DNA from: JAIBAC01 sp046331095
GTDB taxonomy: Bacteria; Actinomycetota; Acidimicrobiia; UBA2766
DNA: 64,000 bases
Assembly: GCA_046331095.1 (NCBI GenBank)
Contig: JAXLRM010000003.1
Coordinates: 682,001 to 746,000 of the forward strand
Direction: 5' to 3'
Shown piece by piece: positions 9,921-18,795 of this stretch. Numbering within the stretch: the stretch's first letter is position 1; each line of letters begins with the position of its first letter. Both the position numbers and the translations under genes were made by a program. Below the pieces are notes generated by a model. That model had not been told where the DNA came from and did not search any database. It worked only from the letters and a program-made list of their open reading frames with translations.

Positions 9921-10734
9921 CGAGCTCGAAGCCCTTCGCGCGCAGGCCAGCGACCACGCGTGGCAGGGCCTCGGCTGTAAGCGGGGCCGTGTTGCCGCCG
10001 GTGATGTGCATCACCACGATCGAACCGTTCCGGGTGCGTGACAGCGTCTGTCTCACGATCGCGTCGACCGAGGTGCCGAAGGCGTCGCCACTCGCTACGT
10101 CACCGCCGATGACCACGACCCCGGTCGGCGCGATCGCGGCCATCGCATCTGCGTCCCAGCACAGTCCCGGAAAACGGAAGTACGGCGTCGGGTCGTCGGT
10201 GAAGCGCCGCAGGAGCTCCTCGGATCGCTCGACGTCGGCTGCCATCTCCGATGCGGCGAGACCGCCCAGCTTGTAGCAGGGCATCTTGTAGGCGCGGTGC
10301 GCGTAGCTGTGGCTCCCCAACTCGACGAGGGGATCGGCGGCGAGGCGGCGGGTCTGGTCGGGGTAGCGCTCGATCCACTTGCCGGCGAGGAAGATCGTCG
10401 TGGGCAGCCCGAGGGCGTCGATCTCGTCGTAGACAGCGTCGTTGGAGAACGACTTCACCTGGCCCGAGTCGAGTTCGGCGAGCATGGCGTCGGTCATGTT
10501 CGAGTCGAACGTGACCGCGACCTTGGGGACGTCGCGGGGCCCGGAGTCGATGGGGGCCTGCTGCGGTGCCCGCGCGACGGTCGTGGACGCGGACGACGTC
10601 GCTGCCGCGGGTCCGGCGGCTGCGGTCGTGTCGGAGCCTGTCTGCGGGGGGGCAGCGGCACAGGCCGCGAGCAGCGCCGCCAAGCCGAAGGCCGCGAACA
10701 CCCCGACCGATCGGATCAACCTTCCCGGTTCCAT
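9886..10734 (-). CDS. Polysaccharide deacetylase (NodB-type) lipoprotein
   Basis: A 282-residue exported protein: signal peptide ending in the lipobox LLAAC, an Ala/Ser/Thr linker, then a NodB homology domain. Visible motifs are VAVTFDSNMTD (motif 1), SHSYAH (motif 2, metal-binding His pair), YFRFPG (motif 3) and VVMH (motif 5). The second Asp of the canonical TFDD is Ser here, so metal binding may differ or the TFDxNMTD variant defines its own subfamily. Its likely action is removal of acetyl groups from a wall or surface polysaccharide outside the membrane. The start at 10734 follows a TATCTT element nine bases upstream. Confidence 0.85.
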   Translation of the reverse strand: MEPGRLIRSVGVFAAFGLAALLAACAAAPPQTGSDTTAAAGPAAATSSASTTVARAPQQAPIDSGPRDVPKVAVTFDSNMTDAMLAELDSGQVKSFSNDAVYDEIDALGLPTTIFLAGKWIERYPDQTRRLAADPLVELGSHSYAHRAYKMPCYKLGGLAASEMAADVERSEELLRRFTDDPTPYFRFPGLCWDADAMAAIAPTGVVVIGGDVASGDAFGTSVDAIVRQTLSRTRNGSIVVMHITGGNTAPLTAEALPRVVAGLRAKGFELVKLSDLLGPGG

Positions 10735-10743
10735 GACCGAAGC

Positions 10744-10749
10744 AAGATA
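10744..10749 (-). promoter_or_regulatory. -10 element of the deacetylase gene (leaderless)
   Basis: TATCTT on the minus strand, nine bases before ATG 10734. The family B repeat pair begins 37 bases further upstream, so the repeats flank this promoter. Confidence 0.55.
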
Positions 10750-10785
10750 CCCGGGACTCGCGGCTCCATCGGAGCCCGAAACCCC

Positions 10786-10896
10786 CACGTGGGGACGCGA
10801 GACGGGTCCACAACCCACATTACGTCCCCACGTCGAACCGGAACCCCCACGTGGGGACGCGAAACGGGTCCACAACCCACATTACGTCCCCACGTC
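10786..10896. repeat. Palindromic repeat family B, pair 1
   Basis: Two direct copies of a 49-base unit (10786-10834 and 10848-10896). Each has outer arms ACGTGGGGACG and CGTCCCCACGT and a centre GGGT-CCACA-ACCC. The pair lies between divergent genes (deacetylase and histidine kinase), so it cannot simply be a terminator. The same unit occurs at 34955, 35027, 48654, 48727 and 61165. Confidence 0.9.
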
Positions 10897-10954
10897 GATC
10901 TTCTGGCGGAGGGGTACTGCTCACGTCGGATACGAAACGTCCGATGCCTAGAGC

Positions 10955-12541
10955 ATGGAACACCTCCGCGTCCTGGTGGTCGACGAGGGCCACAGCACGC
11001 CCGAGGAGCTCGTCGCCGCCCTCTCCGCTCGTGTCGCCGGTGTCGAAGTGACCCGGGTCGACTCGACGGCCGGCGCCGAGACGGCAGTCGGTACGGTCGA
11101 CGTCGTCGTCGTCGCCGCCGACCACATCGACACTGCCTGGGTCGCTGCACGCCAGGTGTGCGGCAGCGTCGTGGTGGCGACGGCTCGCGCTGCCACCGCC
11201 GATGCCGCGCCGGCGGGCGTTCACGCCGTGCTCGTCCTCGACGACACCGCCGACGTCGTCGCGGCGCAAGCGGCGATGATCTGGCGGCAGCTCCGTGCCG
11301 GTCAGGGTCGCGTGTTGCGGCTGGCGGACGAGACGGCTGCACGCCGGGAGAACTTCCTCGGCCACGTGTCCCACGAGTTGCGCACCCCGCTCACCGCCGT
11401 CTACGGGACTCTCGAGATCCTCACCGAACAGCTCTACGACGGCCTCGCGCCGCCGCTCAAGGAATGCCTCGAGATCGCGCTGCGCAACTGCGCGCAACTG
11501 CGCCGCATGGTCGACGATCTCCTCGACGCGGCAAGCGCCGAGCGTGGGCACACACGTGTCGATCCCGAACGACTGTCGGTGGCTGCCCTCCTCCACGACC
11601 CCGGCGCCGATTCGGCGGCCAGAGCAGCCGAACGCGGCTCGAGCGTGGTCGTCGATATCGCCGACGACCTCCCAGACGTACTCGCCGACCCCGCCCGGGC
11701 ACGCAAGATCGTCGACCACCTCGTGGACAACGCAGTCAAGTTCTCGCCCGAGGACTCAACCATCAGGGTGTCCGCGACGGCCGACGCCGCCGCCGCGACG
11801 GTCGAGTTCTCGGTGCACGACGAGGGGCCCGGGATCGATCCTGCCATAGCTGCCGCTCTGTTCGATCCCCTGCGGCAATCCGTGGACGAGCTCCGCTCGA
11901 GCAGACGCGGCCTCGGCCTCGGTCTGTACCTGTGCAAGCGTCTCGTCGAAGCCCACGGCGGCAGGATTTGGGCTCAACCGGGCCAGGCACGAGGGACGAC
12001 CTTCTCCTTCACACTGCCCGGCTACACCCTCGAGCACATGATCTCGGCTCTGAGCGAACCCGGCGCCGGTAAGCCGCCTGCGGTGAGCTGTGTTGCCATC
12101 GCGGTGCCCGTGGAAGGAACCGGGGCGTCGAACGTCGAGCGTTTCGACGATGCCGTCCGCCTCGTGCGGTCCGCGATCCGTGACCGAGACCTCGTCGTCA
12201 CCGGCTTCCCCGAGATGGCGGCCCCGGGCCACGTCGGCGTCCTGGCGGCGTGCGACGAGGTGGGAGCCGCTGCGATCGAGGCACGTCTGCGCGTGAGGTT
12301 GGCCTCGGACCAGTGGCGATCCTTGCGGGCGGCGCAGGACCCCTCGATTCTCCGCGTCACGGTCGCGACGCGGTCCGGCACCCACGAGCTTCCCGAGACG
12401 GAGGTGGCACGCAAGATCGCCAACCACCTCGAATCACTCCACGCTCGTTCCAGCATCCCGGCCTACATGGGCGCATCCACCAGCGCCCCAGCCGACCGAG
12501 CGCATACGGCGATCCAGATCGACCCGGTTCCGTCAACCTGA
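10955..12541 (+). CDS. Hybrid sensor histidine kinase (pseudo-receiver, HisKA, HATPase, GGDEF-like tail)
   Basis: A 528-residue cytoplasmic protein without membrane segments. Residues 1-115 look like a receiver fold (LRVLVVDEG start) but lack a clear full acidic pocket. HisKA follows with FLGHVSHELRTPLT, His140 being the phosphorylation site. The HATPase domain has N box DNAVKFSPE, G1 DEGPGID and G2 GLGLGLYL. Residues about 365-480 resemble a degenerate GGDEF domain without a GGDEF motif; this is a weak call. No partner response regulator is adjacent. The 3' end overlaps the convergent rsfS gene by nine bases. The signal is unknown. Confidence 0.8.
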   Translation: MEHLRVLVVDEGHSTPEELVAALSARVAGVEVTRVDSTAGAETAVGTVDVVVVAADHIDTAWVAARQVCGSVVVATARAATADAAPAGVHAVLVLDDTADVVAAQAAMIWRQLRAGQGRVLRLADETAARRENFLGHVSHELRTPLTAVYGTLEILTEQLYDGLAPPLKECLEIALRNCAQLRRMVDDLLDAASAERGHTRVDPERLSVAALLHDPGADSAARAAERGSSVVVDIADDLPDVLADPARARKIVDHLVDNAVKFSPEDSTIRVSATADAAAATVEFSVHDEGPGIDPAIAAALFDPLRQSVDELRSSRRGLGLGLYLCKRLVEAHGGRIWAQPGQARGTTFSFTLPGYTLEHMISALSEPGAGKPPAVSCVAIAVPVEGTGASNVERFDDAVRLVRSAIRDRDLVVTGFPEMAAPGHVGVLAACDEVGAAAIEARLRVRLASDQWRSLRAAQDPSILRVTVATRSGTHELPETEVARKIANHLESLHARSSIPAYMGASTSAPADRAHTAIQIDPVPST

Positions 12542-12970
12542 TTCGGAGGTCTCGGCCCAGGTGACGCGGGGAGCATCGGCCCACAGGCGCTCCAGGTCGT
12601 AGAAGCGGCGCACGTCGTCGAGGAACACGTGGACCACCACGTCGCCGTAGTCAAGCAGCGCCCAGCGACTTTCTTCTACGCCTTCGCGTCCGACGAGGGT
12701 CCGGTCACTCAGGCGCTCCTCGATCGTATCGACGATCGTACGCACCTGACGGTCGTTGGACGCCGAGGCGATCACGAAGTAGTCGACGACGCCGATCGTG
12801 TCGGCGACATCGAGGACGACCACGTCGATGGCCTTCTTGTCGTCGGCCGCACGGGCTGCGGCGACAGCGGCCTGCAGAGCCTCGTCAGTTGGATCCGGTG
12901 TCCGTGATGTCGTCGATGCCTGCTGCAGGTTGCTGCTCCGTCGTCGGGACAAGGTGCGCTCGCTCGGCAT
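12533..12970 (-). CDS. rsfS: Ribosomal silencing factor RsfS (YbeB/Iojap)
   Basis: Binds ribosomal protein L14 and blocks joining of the subunits when nutrients are short. The 145-residue protein contains the family core KKAIDVVVLDVADTIGVVDYFVIASASNDRQV and the ending SRWALLDYGDVVVHVF. It is longer at the N-terminus than most homologues (about 110-120) because the only usable start, ATG 12970, lies 86 bases inside lytR; no ATG, GTG or TTG occurs in frame after the lytR stop. The order nadD-lytR-rsfS is standard for actinobacteria. Confidence 0.92.
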   Translation of the reverse strand: MPSERTLSRRRSSNLQQASTTSRTPDPTDEALQAAVAAARAADDKKAIDVVVLDVADTIGVVDYFVIASASNDRQVRTIVDTIEERLSDRTLVGREGVEESRWALLDYGDVVVHVFLDDVRRFYDLERLWADAPRVTWAETSESG

Positions 12971-14600
12971 CGTCGCCCAGCGTGACGCTCACGTCCACTA
13001 CGTCTTGGTCGCGGAGGTCCTTGACGACCCTGCCCATCCCGATGCGGTTGCGAAGCGCTTCGGCGACCGGACGCTGGGCCTCCCTCGAGTACACGATCAG
13101 TGTCTCATCGTACGCGGCCTCGGACGTGGAGGACAGGACCAGGTCGAAGTCGGACGGAACGACGCGGCCGGCGAACCCCGCGACAGTGGCTGCCCCGACA
13201 CCCTTGCCGACGGTGATGCCGAGGCGAGGTCGTGGGCCGACCACGACGACATCCGCGGGCAGCGCCGCCACGGTGCGTGCCAGGTTCGCTGCGTCGAGGC
13301 GAAAAGCCTCGGTACCGTCGGCGCTTCGGGCGGTCGCGAGGACCGGCAGGACCCCGTAGTCGACCGAGTCCGCGCCTGCCAGTGCGGCGAAGACGGCGCC
13401 GATCTGCCGCATCTGGTCGTCGTCGCTGGTCATGAGCCGGTTGGCACCGAGAAGGGCCGTCGCCCGGGAGGGCTCTTCGTGAAGGCGTCCGAAGAACGCC
13501 TTCCAGACATCGGCTTGGCGTGCGAGCCTGGAGAGTTCTCCATCGGAGTTGACCGCGTTGAGATAGGCGACCGTGTCGCGCCCTGAGAGGTCGTTGGGGC
13601 CGGCGTGGACCGTCGACGCCCGCGAGAGCAACTCGGGGTCGACGCCCGGTCCCGGACGGACCGCGGATCGGACGGCGACACGGTCGGCGGAGGAGTCGAC
13701 TTGGAGGGAGCCGAACGCGCCGAAGAGCTGCTCCAGGCCGAACGAGTCGGTCTGGATCCAGTGACCGATACGCACGCCGAGGGTGTCGGCCACCGCGGCC
13801 GCTGTGATGCCGGGATCGGCACTCGCCGCCGCGATCGTGGCAGCACCGACACCGGGGACCTGGGAGCCGACACCTGTCGGTACGAAGATGACGCGGCCGC
13901 CGCCAGGTTGTGAGACGAGAAGCGTGACCGCGGTGAGCGCGGCACCGTCCTTCTGGATGAGCAGTACCGCCGAACCCTCCGTGGGCCGCCCTCCGGCGCC
14001 AACGGGTGCCTGCTCGGTCCCGTACGACCCGACGAGGCCGACGACCGCGAAAACGAGGCAGACAGCCACGCCGAGCGCGAACACGCGCCGCGCCCACGTG
14101 GACCGAACGGCGATGCGGCCCCGCTCCACGCGGGTGAGCTCCGCACGCTGGGGTCCACCCATCAGGTCGAGGCTCGAGAACCGGACGCGACCGCGGGTGA
14201 CTGCACCGACACCGTCCTCTTCGGGACCGTCGCCCATGTAGGCGCCGAGGGGGTTCGGTGCACCGGCTTCGATCCAACCGGTCCCCTCGAGCTCGTCGGC
14301 GAGGCCGAGCGACACGTCGTCGAGCGGCAACAGCGCCGGTGGCACGTAGTGCTCGAAGGGGTCGGCCTCGGCACGGTGGGCCGGCGGCGCGCACAGCGTG
14401 GCAGCGACCTCCGCTTCTGCCGTGTGGCATGTGACGTGAGCGCCGATGCGATCCAGATACTCGGGCGCCCATGCGGGCTCGGGGCCGGTCGCCGAAGCTG
14501 GCACGGGTTGTCCGGCACCGGCGCCGTTGGGTCCCACTCTGCCATGGCCGAGCGGATCTATCAGGGGGCCCCAAACGTCGTCGTCGCTACCCGGGCCCAT
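12885..14600 (-). CDS. LytR-type membrane protein with LytR_C domain
   Basis: A 571-residue protein with a long cytoplasmic N-terminal part, one membrane helix (about residues 173-193, RRVFALGVAVCLVFAVVGLVG) and an extracellular LytR-CpsA-Psr-like domain followed by a LytR_C region. Such proteins transfer anionic polymers to peptidoglycan, but the phosphate-binding arginines of active LCP enzymes are not obvious here, and the sequence is divergent. ATG 14600 overlaps the nadD stop by 14 bases, so translation is probably coupled. The gene sits between nadD and rsfS, the usual position for this family. Confidence 0.75.
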   Translation of the reverse strand: MGPGSDDDVWGPLIDPLGHGRVGPNGAGAGQPVPASATGPEPAWAPEYLDRIGAHVTCHTAEAEVAATLCAPPAHRAEADPFEHYVPPALLPLDDVSLGLADELEGTGWIEAGAPNPLGAYMGDGPEEDGVGAVTRGRVRFSSLDLMGGPQRAELTRVERGRIAVRSTWARRVFALGVAVCLVFAVVGLVGSYGTEQAPVGAGGRPTEGSAVLLIQKDGAALTAVTLLVSQPGGGRVIFVPTGVGSQVPGVGAATIAAASADPGITAAAVADTLGVRIGHWIQTDSFGLEQLFGAFGSLQVDSSADRVAVRSAVRPGPGVDPELLSRASTVHAGPNDLSGRDTVAYLNAVNSDGELSRLARQADVWKAFFGRLHEEPSRATALLGANRLMTSDDDQMRQIGAVFAALAGADSVDYGVLPVLATARSADGTEAFRLDAANLARTVAALPADVVVVGPRPRLGITVGKGVGAATVAGFAGRVVPSDFDLVLSSTSEAAYDETLIVYSREAQRPVAEALRNRIGMGRVVKDLRDQDVVDVSVTLGDDAERAHLVPTTEQQPAAGIDDITDTGSN

Positions 14601-15168
14601 ACAGCCCCCGCTCGGCGGCGTACGCCGCCACCGCATCGGGCACGAATCCGTGGACGTCGTCACCGGCACCGATACGGCGGCGCACCTCGGTTGCGGAGAT
14701 ATCGACGGGCTCCATCGCCACGTCCACGCATCTGCAAGCTGGCGAGGTGCGGGGCCGGTCGTGACCCGGGCGGTTCACGATCGCGAGCACGGCCAGTTCG
14801 CAGATGCGGTCAGGCCGGTGCCACGTATGCAGACCCGCGGCGGCATCCGCACCCAGGATCAGGAACAGCTCACGCTCTTCGCGATCGAACGACTCGAGCG
14901 TGTCGACCGTGTAGGACGGCCCATCCCGGTCGACCTCGATACGGCTGACCGCGAAGGCGGGTTCGTCGTCGCGGATAGCCAGTTCTGTCATGCGGTAGCG
15001 GTCCTCCGCCGCACTGACCGACCGGCCGTCCTTCTGCCACGGACGCCCGGCCGGCACGAACACGACCCCGTCCAGCGCGGCCGCCCTGCTCGCGGCCCGT
15101 GCCGCGGCGAGGTGGCCGAAGTGGGGCGGGTCGAAGGTTCCCCCGAACACGCCGACGCGCTCGGTCAC
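14587..15168 (-). CDS. nadD: Nicotinate-nucleotide adenylyltransferase
   Basis: Joins nicotinate mononucleotide and ATP to deamido-NAD in NAD synthesis. The 193-residue protein has the nucleotidyltransferase signature GVFGGTFDPPHFGHL near the N-terminus and the second ATP-binding motif ISATEVRRRI near the C-terminus. GTG 15168 is chosen because the Shine-Dalgarno AGGGAGA lies a few bases upstream and the signature starts right after; the longer in-frame extension is not conserved. It is 51 bases downstream of the VWA gene and overlaps lytR. Confidence 0.93.
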   Translation of the reverse strand: MTERVGVFGGTFDPPHFGHLAAARAASRAAALDGVVFVPAGRPWQKDGRSVSAAEDRYRMTELAIRDDEPAFAVSRIEVDRDGPSYTVDTLESFDREERELFLILGADAAAGLHTWHRPDRICELAVLAIVNRPGHDRPRTSPACRCVDVAMEPVDISATEVRRRIGAGDDVHGFVPDAVAAYAAERGLYGPG

Positions 15169-15219
15169 GTTGTCTCCCTGTGTGTCGGCACCGCGGCGCA
15201 CAAACCTGAACGGGGCAGC

Positions 15220-16692
15220 TCAGTCCACGAGTGCCTCGACGAAACGCTCGAGCTGGACCAGGTTGCGTACCTCGAACACACCGTCGATGTGAGCGCCGTA
15301 CTCGGACACGACCGAGTCGCCGGTGTCCCAGTAGCTGATCGGCTCGGGGTTGAGCCAGTAGGTGTGGCGCGCCCTGTGGGCGAGATCCGCGACCACCGAC
15401 GCCTCCGTCGCGTGGTAGTTGTTGCGCGCATCACCGGTGATGATGAGTGACGTCTTCGACGTCACCGAGTCGCCGTACTGCTCGTCGAAGCGCGCGAACG
15501 CATGCCCGTAGTCGGAGTGCCCGTCGATCCAGACCACGTTCGCCTCGCTGTTGATGCGCGCGAGCGCGTCACCGAGGTCGTCGGTGTCGAAGAGGTCGGT
15601 GACCTCGTCGCAGTCGTCGATGAACACGAACGAGCGCACCTGGCTGAACTGGCTCTGCATCGCGTAGACGAGCTGCAGCGTGAAGCGGGCGAAGCTCGCC
15701 ACCGAGCCCGAGATGTCACACAGGAGGAAGATCTCGGGCTTGTGCGGACGAGCGTGGCGGAACTTCGGGTCGAGCGGTACACCGCCCGACGAGAGCGACT
15801 CGCGCATGGTCTTGCGCACGTCGAGGCGCCCGCGGCGGCGGTGCATACGCTTGCGCTGGAGCCGCACCGCGAGTCTCCGCGCGAGGGGTCGCACCGCCCG
15901 CTGGAGTTCCTTCATCTCCGCCGACGTGGCGTGCATGAAGTCGACCTCCTCGAGCAGCGGCTTGCGCAGCGTCTTGGCCATCGCCTCGGTGCCGCGGTCG
16001 TCGACGAGGGCGCGGCGGATCTCGGAACGGACCTCGTCGCGGAACTCCTCGAGGCGTGCCTCGAACTCCTCGCGCAGCATGCGCTCTTCGAGTGCAGACA
16101 GGATCCCGCCCTCCTCGCGGACCGACTCGCGCATCTGCGCGAGGAGACGTTCCATGATCTTCTCGGGCTCGACCGCCCGCAGCGTGCGGTAGATGTAATA
16201 GGTCCCGCCGACAGGGCGGCCGGGCTCCATCCCCGCGTTACGGGCGACTGCGAGGCGGGCCAGGCCGCGCACGCGTCCCTCGTCGCCGGCGAGCAGCGCT
16301 TGGAACAGTGCCTCGACGAGGTCCTCGACGTCGCCGTCGCCCGAACCCGCAGCACCGGACTGCTGCACGCCGCTCGCCAGCTGCTCGGCGATCTCGTCGT
16401 CGTCGCCGTCGATGCGCTCGAGCGGCGTCGACGCGAAGTACACCTCGAACGCCGTCTCGAAAGCGGCGTAGTGGGCGTGGTTCTTGACGAGCGTCGCGGC
16501 GAGCGCCGCCTTGAACGCCGCGCGGTCACCGATACCGAGGACGCCGACGACCTCGAGGGCGTCGAGGCTCTCGGCGATCGAGACCGGAACACCGGCGGTG
16601 CGCAACTCGGTCACGAAGTTCAGCAGCGTCGCCTCGAGGCCTGCCGCCGTCGTCTCCAGCGCAGAGGTGACGCCCGCGGCCGGTGCCGTCAT
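15220..16692 (-). CDS. VWA-domain protein, CoxE family
   Basis: A 490-residue protein with an N-terminal helical part and a C-terminal von Willebrand A domain carrying the MIDAS metal site CDISGSV (DxSxS). CoxE-type proteins act with a MoxR AAA+ ATPase to remodel or insert metals into a partner enzyme. The MoxR gene lies directly upstream and overlaps it by four bases (ATGA), so the two are translationally coupled. No CO dehydrogenase or other known client is encoded nearby, so the target is unknown. Confidence 0.87.
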   Translation of the reverse strand: MTAPAAGVTSALETTAAGLEATLLNFVTELRTAGVPVSIAESLDALEVVGVLGIGDRAAFKAALAATLVKNHAHYAAFETAFEVYFASTPLERIDGDDDEIAEQLASGVQQSGAAGSGDGDVEDLVEALFQALLAGDEGRVRGLARLAVARNAGMEPGRPVGGTYYIYRTLRAVEPEKIMERLLAQMRESVREEGGILSALEERMLREEFEARLEEFRDEVRSEIRRALVDDRGTEAMAKTLRKPLLEEVDFMHATSAEMKELQRAVRPLARRLAVRLQRKRMHRRRGRLDVRKTMRESLSSGGVPLDPKFRHARPHKPEIFLLCDISGSVASFARFTLQLVYAMQSQFSQVRSFVFIDDCDEVTDLFDTDDLGDALARINSEANVVWIDGHSDYGHAFARFDEQYGDSVTSKTSLIITGDARNNYHATEASVVADLAHRARHTYWLNPEPISYWDTGDSVVSEYGAHIDGVFEVRNLVQLERFVEALVD

Positions 16693-17603
16693 GCGTCCTC
16701 GACCGTGAGCTCCTTGGCGACCTTGGCGAGATCGCTCTGATGCTTCAGGAGGACGTTGAGGGTCGCCTTGGCGGTCTCGGTGTCGACGTGACGGACGCCG
16801 AGCAGAAGAAGCGTACGCGCCCAGTCGAGGGACTCGGCGATGGAAGGGGCCTTCTTGAGGTCCATGGACCGGATGCTGCGCACGAGCCGCGCCACCTGGT
16901 CGGCGAGCTCGACGGTCACACCGGGGACACGTGCCTGGACGATCTCGCGCTCGCGCTCGGGTTCGGGGTAGTCGATGTGTAGGTAGAGGCAGCGGCGCTT
17001 GAGCGCCTCCGACAGCTCACGTGTGTTGTTCGACGTGAGAAGGACGGTCGGGCGCGAGGTCGCCCGCAACGTACCGAGCTCGGGGATGGAGACCTGGAAG
17101 TCGGAGAGGATCTCGAGCAGTAGCGCCTCGGTCTCGACCTCGACGCGGTCGACCTCGTCGACGAGGAGGACGACGGGCTCCTCGTCGCGGATCGCCTCGA
17201 GCAGAGGGCGGGCGAGCAGGAACGGCTCGTCGAAGATCGACTCCTCGATCTCGTCCCACGCGTGGTCGTGCGCCTGGTCGGCCTGGATGCGAAGGAGTTG
17301 CTTCTTGTAGTTCCACTCGTACAGGGCCTTGGCCTCGTCGAGGCCCTCGTAGCACTGCAGCCTGATCAGACGCCGCCCGCTCGCGGACGCGATGGCCTTC
17401 GCGAGCTCGGTCTTGCCGACCCCGGCGGGGCCCTCGAGGAGGACCGGTTTCCCGAGGCGGTCTGCGAGGAACACCACGCTCGCGATCGACGCGTCGGCGA
17501 CGTAGCCGGTCTCGCGAAGGCGGGGGGCTACTTCGTCGATGTCGGCCCAGATCGGGATCGAGGGAACTGCTGCGGCGGTGGGGTCCTCGGTGTGTGCAGT
17601 CAC
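16689..17603 (-). CDS. MoxR-family AAA+ ATPase
   Basis: A 304-residue chaperone-type ATPase: Walker A GPAGVGKTE (about residue 52), Walker B VLLVDEVDR, sensor 1 TSNNTRELSEALKRRC with the arginine finger region, and a C-terminal lid. It pairs with the overlapping downstream VWA gene. The start is GTG 17603, with a TACACT element nine bases before it (17613-17618), so the mRNA is probably leaderless; the longer upstream open frame is made of family C repeats. Confidence 0.9.
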   Translation of the reverse strand: MTAHTEDPTAAAVPSIPIWADIDEVAPRLRETGYVADASIASVVFLADRLGKPVLLEGPAGVGKTELAKAIASASGRRLIRLQCYEGLDEAKALYEWNYKKQLLRIQADQAHDHAWDEIEESIFDEPFLLARPLLEAIRDEEPVVLLVDEVDRVEVETEALLLEILSDFQVSIPELGTLRATSRPTVLLTSNNTRELSEALKRRCLYLHIDYPEPEREREIVQARVPGVTVELADQVARLVRSIRSMDLKKAPSIAESLDWARTLLLLGVRHVDTETAKATLNVLLKHQSDLAKVAKELTVEDA

Positions 17604-17612
17604 GATGCGGCG

Positions 17613-17618
17613 AGTGTA
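17613..17618 (-). promoter_or_regulatory. -10 element of moxR-VWA (leaderless)
   Basis: TACACT on the minus strand, nine bases before GTG 17603. It separates this pair from proB and the proA-like gene as a new transcription unit. Confidence 0.55.
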
Positions 17619-17654
17619 CCGACACCGGCCGTTGCCACCCCCCGCCAAACCCTC

Positions 17655-17916
17655 CAAACGCGGGCAACCCGTACCGCCAGCGACCCAAACCACCCGCGTT
17701 TGCGCATCGGCCCCCTCCAAACGCGGGCAACCCGTAGTGCCGGCGACCCAAACCACCCGCGTTTGGGGTTCGGGCCCCCGCCCGGGCCCCCGCCCGGGCC
17801 CCCTCCAAACGCGGGCAACCCGTACCGCCAGCGACCCAAACCACCCGCGTTTGCGCATCGGCCCCCTCCAAACGCGGGCAACCCGTACCGCCGGCGACCC
17901 AAAGCACCCGCGTTTG
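17655..17916. repeat. Palindromic repeat family C, cluster 1 (four copies)
   Basis: Four direct copies of a 48-base unit at 17655, 17718, 17806 and 17869. Each is bounded by CAAACGCGGG and CCCGCGTTTG. Copies 1-2 and 3-4 are 63 bases apart with a shared spacer; between copies 2 and 3 lies a run of CGGGCCCCCGCC repeats. They fill nearly all of the 325-base gap between the proA-like gene and the moxR promoter. Confidence 0.92.
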
Positions 17917-17928
17917 CGCTCGGGTGCC

Positions 17929-18795
17929 CTAGATGGGGAGCTGGCCGAGGGGGAGGGTCTGGCCGTCGCCGAAGCCCTCCCACCTGGTGCGTGTGAAGTC
18001 GCGCACCGATCGGGTCAGGAAACGGTCCTCGACGAGGGCCGGCGATGCGTTCACGGCGACCACGGCAGCGTCCACCCGGTGCAGGAACTCCCGCATGACA
18101 TCGAGGTTGGTCGTCATGATCGTCTCCACCTCACCCGACGAGCGGGCGTCGACGGTCTCGGCTGCCTCGACCACGTCGGAGACGGTGAGGAATGTCGCTG
18201 TCTCACCCAGGGTCTCGAGCGCGTTGCGGACGTCGCTTGCCGCAGCCTGAGGGAAGTCGGCGTGGAACAGGAACGTATCGGCGCTGCGGTGGCTGGCTGC
18301 ATTGACACAGACGTACGCGACGTGGTGCTCGTTGGCGTCGGCGTCGACGTAGACGTGACGGCTGCCTCCCGTGCGCTCGGCGAGGACGAGGTCACCAGGT
18401 CCACGCCAGAGAGCGTCGATCTCGACCTGGGGAAGCACGTCGAAGCACCGCGCGACATCCTCGGGGAACCCTGCACGTGCGACACCCTGGCGGATCTGGG
18501 TGTCGTCGAGGCCGCTCCACACACAGGCGTTACCGCTGAGGAGAACCTCGGCGACGCGCTCACGGTCCGCTTCGGACAGGGCGACCACACCGATCGGTCC
18601 GCTTCGGCGGACCCACTCCACCCCGTACCGGTCACGGTGGCCGGCCAGCACCCGCCCGAGCGGGTCCTCTTCGAGGGAGCGGGCCTCACCGAAGCGACCG
18701 CACGCGTCGAGACGACGGTTCAGCTCCGATTGCGCGAGTTGGCGTGAGAGAGTACGCATCCCTGCAACCACGAGCGCGACCTCGTCGTCGCTCAC
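17929..18795 (-). CDS. Reduced ProA-like protein lacking the catalytic cysteine
   Basis: This 288-residue protein sits at the proA position, overlapping proB by four bases (GTGA). It aligns with glutamate-5-semialdehyde dehydrogenase in patches: RRSGPIGVVALSE, LLSGNACVW, HVYVDADAN, VCVNAASHRSADTFLFH, and VDAAVVAVNAS. In true ProA the segment after VNA contains the catalytic Cys (as in CNxxETLL); here those residues are missing. It is also about 130 residues shorter. It is probably not an active dehydrogenase; it might regulate ProB or be a decaying gene, though the frame is intact. A functional proA would have to lie elsewhere. Confidence 0.7.
   Translation of the reverse strand: MSDDEVALVVAGMRTLSRQLAQSELNRRLDACGRFGEARSLEEDPLGRVLAGHRDRYGVEWVRRSGPIGVVALSEADRERVAEVLLSGNACVWSGLDDTQIRQGVARAGFPEDVARCFDVLPQVEIDALWRGPGDLVLAERTGGSRHVYVDADANEHHVAYVCVNAASHRSADTFLFHADFPQAAASDVRNALETLGETATFLTVSDVVEAAETVDARSSGEVETIMTTNLDVMREFLHRVDAAVVAVNASPALVEDRFLTRSVRDFTRTRWEGFGDGQTLPLGQLPI

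Noticed and set aside
17655..17916. CRISPR-like array (regular 63-bp repeats)
   Set aside because: The spacers are the same rather than unique, the units are palindromic and scattered over several loci, and no cas gene is present.
17539..18747. Plus-strand open frame of about 400 codons with repeated PSKRGQPVPPATQ
   Set aside because: It is the translation of the family C repeats and the antisense of the proA-like gene; the repeat is nucleotide-level.
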